Assembly: GCA_002685535.1 (NCBI GenBank)
Contig: NYXK01000143.1
Location: 1-32,943, forward strand
Length of the DNA: 32,943 bases
From: Deltaproteobacteria bacterium
Lineage (GTDB): Bacteria > SAR324 > NAC60-12
Direction: 5' to 3'
Shown: positions 29,475 to 32,943 of the stretch, piece by piece
Layout of the letters: the number at the start of each line of letters is the position of its first letter
Position numbering within the stretch: position 1 is the first letter of the stretch
Program-made: the position numbers and the translations under genes
Notes under the pieces: generated by a model
Told to the model about the DNA's origin: nothing
The model's input: only the letters and a program-made list of their open reading frames with translations
Databases searched by the model: none

Positions 29475-29919
29475 CTTAGTGACTTCTTTACTATCATTGG
29501 AGTCCTATCGCGAAGTGATTCAAAATAACAAAACAAGGAAAGAAAGAAAGATAATCACTTTAATTCACAGAATCTTGAAATGAATCTTTGATAGTTTGTG
29601 GAGTTATAATCGTCCGCAGATGTGAGTGAAAAACATCAAGACTGAATGAAGCATAGGTTTGATTGGGTCTATCTAGAATGACTGCTTGGCTGCCCAGTAG
29701 CAGTCCCCAGCCATGAGCACATAAACCGCCCGCAACTATGGCCGTGAATCAACGCCTGAGTGCCAGAAACCTCAGCGCAGTTGCCGCAGCAATCCGATAT
29801 AGGTGTGAGAGTACAGCGAGTCTTCACTTTCCATGGAGCCACTTTCCACCCCGAAGAGTCTGAGCGTGTCGTCGGCCATTGACGGCGAAATAGGCTTTGC
29901 CAAGAATGCTACTGAATTT
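29475..29919. other. Intergenic between convergent genes
   Basis: This is the space between the ends of 2EXR copy E (plus) and the MYND pseudogene (minus). It is AT-leaning, with a short GAAA-rich run near 29538-29550. No coding or RNA feature is seen. Confidence 0.4.
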
Positions 29920-30979
29920 TCACTCCATAAAGTTGACCATGTCTGTCATCTTTATTTGGAATCTCTTCTCGGAAAGCTTCCACATTGCTTTCAGGTTCAA
30001 ATGCTCATCCGCCTGCCATTCAAGCAAGTGGAAGTTCATAGCGCTCATTGTATCGCTGGACACGTGTCTGCTTGGGGTGGTAGACCCAGCTTCCATCGTT
30101 GTAGAAGTGAATCATCTTGGCTAGACTGTATTCAGCGACCTGGATCAAGTCTTTGGAGTGTGGAGCTGGGGAGGTCTTGATGTTCTCGAGGACTCGTTCC
30201 TCATGGTACGTCTTCCATGGAGTGATAGGCCCCGGATAGCCATATTGTGCGCCGGTGATGTCGAATGAGAATGTTTCTCCAGAACGAAGTGTTACCTTCA
30301 TGATCTCGTGGTGAGGACCGCCCAGAGCGAAGATGCTGTTGAAGCCGGAGGGAAGGAGCATCATGGTGAGCTTGTCATTTTTGATCTGATATTCGACGAT
30401 CTCAGATTCTGTGATCGAGTCTGACTCCCATAAGCATTAGAATTTAGGTATTTCGGAGAACACTCTTACATTTCAGAAAGCCATTGCTAAACTCAATCAC
30501 CCACGATAACGCCTCACAACATCCATGAAAGCTAAGAAGAGCCTGGCTATCCTCTGGTGACGGTACTAGATGGGTGTGCTCGCTAGGCCAGGTGTTTTGT
30601 TCAAACTTCTGATCATGGTATACAACGGTCAGTCATAAATTTTCAGATTTGTGAATTCTTGCGATGCAAGAGTGAGCGTGTATTTTACCCGATCACGAAG
30701 AATAACGCTCTGTCCAACCTTCTCAACATTATCAATCTTCAGTCTGCACCACTTCAATTCCCTGAAGATCATGAAAATCTTCTGAGCGACCTGTCCAACC
30801 TGATAAAGCTACTGGCGATCCTGTAGGCGCTCACAGACCAGCTTGTGCTTGATCAGATCCGACTTCTGGCATTTGGCGCTACAGTATCGGACGGCTGGAT
30901 GATCACCTTCGATGACAGGACACTCTTCGCAGTTCGCGCAGCCAAGTTTGGCAGGCTTCTTGCAATTCGCACATTCCAT
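29920..30979 (-). pseudogene. MYND-type zinc-finger protein, broken by TAG and a frameshift
   Basis: Exon 1 (30979-30689) starts MECANCKKPAKLGCANC and continues with CEECP..., YCSAKCQKSDLIKHKLVC, the C/H pattern of a MYND finger. A TAG at 30811-30809 follows DRQ. The frame then continues LYQVGQVAQKIFMIFRELKW, as expected of fungal MYND proteins. Two introns are well formed: 30688-30609 (donor GTAAAA, branch CTGAC, CAG) and 30469-30421 (GTAAGA, CTAATG, CAG), with consistent phases. Exon 3 runs FNSIFALGGPHHEIMKV, GETFSFDITGAQYGYPGPIT, WVYHPKQTRVQRYNERYE to TGA at 30022-30020. A one-base shift there opens EWQADEHLNLKAMWKLSEKR down to TGA 29922-29920, the likely original C-terminus. MYND fingers bind proteins; this subfamily is uncharacterised. 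Confidence 0.7.
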
Positions 30980-32237
30980 CTGGAGAATTAGGATGGGAGT
31001 ACGGTATTCAAAGGCTGCGTCGAGGGCTTGTCAAGTGCTGTTCTGAGTATTTAGGAAAGACGACGGCTGCTAGTCATATACCGTGGGGAGGTAGCGCACA
31101 CACCATGTCAAGAACCTCGACTGTTTTGGGGTTTGGCTTGGCTTGAGTGAGTGAAGGGGTAATTACTCTCCATATCTGCAGTGAAATTTCCATTCATCCT
31201 GGGCCGAAGGAATCATAGCTCTTCCAAAATTTCCTTCATCCAGTCAGTACATGTCAGCAACTGCCCAAAATGTAGTATATAGAACAGAAAGTCACGTCAG
31301 AACAGCAGTCGCCTGTCACAACCTCCATTCCGCCTTCGACGTACTGTCGCCGGCAAGTTTTCTCATAGATCTCCTCAAGCTTAGAACAAATTAATATACA
31401 GCTACCTACCAAACAGAACTACCATTCTGAAAAGGGAATATGACATCGCCCACATCTTCACTGCAAGTGTGAGAGCCCCAGCGTAGGTAGCAGACTTTGT
31501 CGGGGTCTCCTCGTTGTTGGAGTTCGGAGTGCACTATACAGTACCCAGCATTACGATAAGGAAGAATACGGTTGCTGCAAGCTTAAATAAAGGTATAACC
31601 TCGAACGTGTCTTGCGTGATATCTTTCTTGATTTTTGAGTTGAGCCCATAAACATGCACCGCTAGTGTTATTCCAAACCTCCCCGGAGGTGACGAGAGTC
31701 TGAGTGACAGTGAAGACAGTAGCGCCCGCGCCAAGACAGAGACAGATTTGTGCTCTCTTATTTAGGACCACAGCTGGATTCGTGTTCAGAGCCAGGGCCA
31801 CCAAGGAAAAGAGCAGTAGAAATTGATTATGTTCGCGAGGTAATTTGAAGACAAAGGAACAGACTGGATGTCGCAAAAAGCTGCCATGCAGAACCTGAGG
31901 AGGAAACGTGAGTGTATGGGGGGCACCGGGGAACTTCCCATGGTGTTGCGCAGCGTCGTGAAAACAGAGCTTGAGACAAGTCAGCGCGCATTATAAGCCT
32001 CAACTTTTGTGTTCTACTTAACGTCATATACCCTTCAACATATAACTCCCAAGATCATGTCAGCATATCACCGAAGCGGCCAAAGTACAGTATTGTTTAA
32101 CTCCAGCACGGGAGAGCTATTTTCCACCTGTCAGTAATTTACGTTCGAGGTTAAAATAAAAGACCAATAAATAAATGCTAGCTTTGCAATGCGCCCAGTT
32201 TATCTTTCCGATACTCCTATTCTTTTCCAGACACAAC
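30980..32237. other. Intergenic with a possible membrane-protein relic
   Basis: Two overlapping minus-strand frames at 31876-31583 and 31734-31534 are hydrophobic. One has LLLFSLVALALN and GATVFTVTQTLV. The other has GITLAVHVYGL and FKLAATVFFLIVMLGTV. Read with one frame change they resemble part of a PTH11/rhodopsin-like fungal membrane protein. Neither starts with ATG, and no full gene can be built. Elsewhere in this stretch nothing is supported. Confidence 0.25.
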
Positions 32238-32363
32238 ATGCCATCTCGCCGAGCTAAGCGACAGATTCGGTAAGCTCAGGGGTCTATTTGTCCCACGTGA
32301 AATTAATAACAAATCTCTTGTTGCAGCAGCAACACAACGCCGGGCTATTCTTTCGCCGACTAG
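32238..32363 (+). CDS. Tiny spliced ORF upstream of the decarboxylase gene (possible uORF)
   Basis: ATG 32238 opens a basic peptide (PSRRAKRQIR). A well-formed intron follows (32270-32326; GTAAGC donor, TTAATAAC branch-like site, TTGCAG acceptor). The spliced frame ends at TAG 32361-32363 after about 21 codons. It lies about 0.4 kb before the decarboxylase start and may be a spliced leader with an upstream ORF rather than a gene. Another ATG frame (32431-32715) in the same leader could also be a uORF. A CCAAT box is present at 32462-32466. Confidence 0.25.
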
Positions 32364-32745
32364 TCCGAGGTCCGAGTCAACGGGATAGGCCCGGAATTCA
32401 AAGTTAAAAGCGCAAGCTGACGCGAACTACATGTTCGTTAGTCATCGAATTGTGATTCCAGCCAATCAACAAGACCTCCCTACTCTGGCCGGAACCTCGC
32501 CGCCTCGGTTTACACCGGCTCTTCGTCGACATGCTCCCTTCGCTCAATCTTTCTACTTTTCTACAATACATCTGGATGTCCCAAGACCTTCTCCGACAGA
32601 TGTCAATAAAGAAGATCCGACAATACACCCAGACAAAATACCCGAATATCCTTCCTTTCTTTCAAGCTACCCCGCCAAATTACCCCGCATTAGAGGACCC
32701 CACTTCAATACTTGAAGACAAAGATACGACGACACCCAATTTATC

Positions 32746-32943
32746 ATGGCATCTTCGACGGTTCCAATGGGAGTGTATCTCTGGAAGAGACTTGCATCTC
32801 TGGGTATCGAACATGTATTTGGAGTTCCCGGAGATTTCAATTGTAAGGATTACAAGCAGATTACCTGCACGTGATGGTACTGACTCGCTCTCCAGTAACT
32901 TTGCTGGATGAGATTTACAATGTCCCCGAGCTCAAGTGGCTCG
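32746..32943 (+). CDS. Pyruvate decarboxylase-type ThDP enzyme, 5' part, runs off the window
   Basis: Exon 1 (32746-32842) encodes MASSTVPMGVYLWKRLASLG and then VFGVPGDFN. The intron is 32843-32895 (GTAAGG donor, CTGAC branch, CCAG acceptor, phase 1). The next exon continues LTLLDEIYNVPELKW and is cut at 32943. The GVPGDFNL-LLDxI pattern and LKW are the N-terminal thiamine-diphosphate-binding start of pyruvate/indolepyruvate decarboxylases, which turn 2-oxo acids into aldehydes and CO2. The ATG is preceded by a pyrimidine-leaning leader. Only about 48 residues are visible, so pyruvate versus another 2-oxo acid cannot be decided. Confidence 0.85.

Noticed and set aside
1..32943. CRISPR arrays, operons, tRNA or rRNA genes
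   Set aside because: The DNA is eukaryotic; no regularly spaced repeats with unique spacers. GGTTCGAT-like words (for example near 10093 and 23403) lack a matching tRNA fold.

Overview
The window looks like nuclear DNA of a filamentous ascomycete (Pezizomycotina, possibly Leotiomycetes). The evidence is short introns of about 50-80 nt with GTRNGT donors, CTAAY/CTRAY branch sites and CAG/TAG acceptors; fungal-specific families (HET domain, 2EXR domain, MYND-type); and a long AT-rich block abutting balanced-GC gene space, as in genomes shaped by repeat-induced point mutation (RIP). The lineage is an inference from gene content and was not tested.

Layout. Positions 1-180 are a GC-rich scrap. 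Positions 181-3900 are an AT-rich, gene-less block, best read as a decayed retroelement with a candidate polypurine tract and 3' LTR near 3294-3420. A four-run G-tract (3902-3929) marks the edge. Then come a 2EXR pseudogene (4779-4081, minus), a HET-domain gene (7034-5136, minus, unresolved 5' end), a KANL3/TEX30-like alpha/beta hydrolase (7741-8736, plus), a small three-exon unknown gene (9790-9110, minus) and a second, broken 2EXR gene (10882-9808, minus). The centre is one intronless 3,082-codon gene (21048-11800, minus) for a giant repetitive protein: basic N-terminus, a coiled-coil-like field of about 40 'xALDEIK' motifs, a glycine-rich hydrophobic segment, a long acidic disordered part, five repeats of about 60 residues with an FPVFPGT...DDSDD..SP core, and a lysine-rich tail. 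After about 3 kb without genes, three more 2EXR copies lie in tandem on the plus strand (24191-25411 broken, 26384-27734 intact, 28461-29474 broken). A broken MYND-finger gene (30979-29920, minus) follows, and the window ends in the first exons of a pyruvate-decarboxylase-type gene (32746 onward, plus).

The main pattern is a dispersed family of five 2EXR genes, only one of them intact. Four share a phase-1 intron near the C-terminus, so they descend from one ancestor. The broken members and the MYND gene keep good splice sites but carry isolated in-frame TAG/TAA codons, several where a glutamine codon would fit, plus single-base frameshifts. This suggests recent C-to-T decay (RIP or RIP leakage); sexual-stage A-to-I editing of the TAG codons is an alternative to test. 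The least explained object is the giant repeat protein, for which I recognise no named family.
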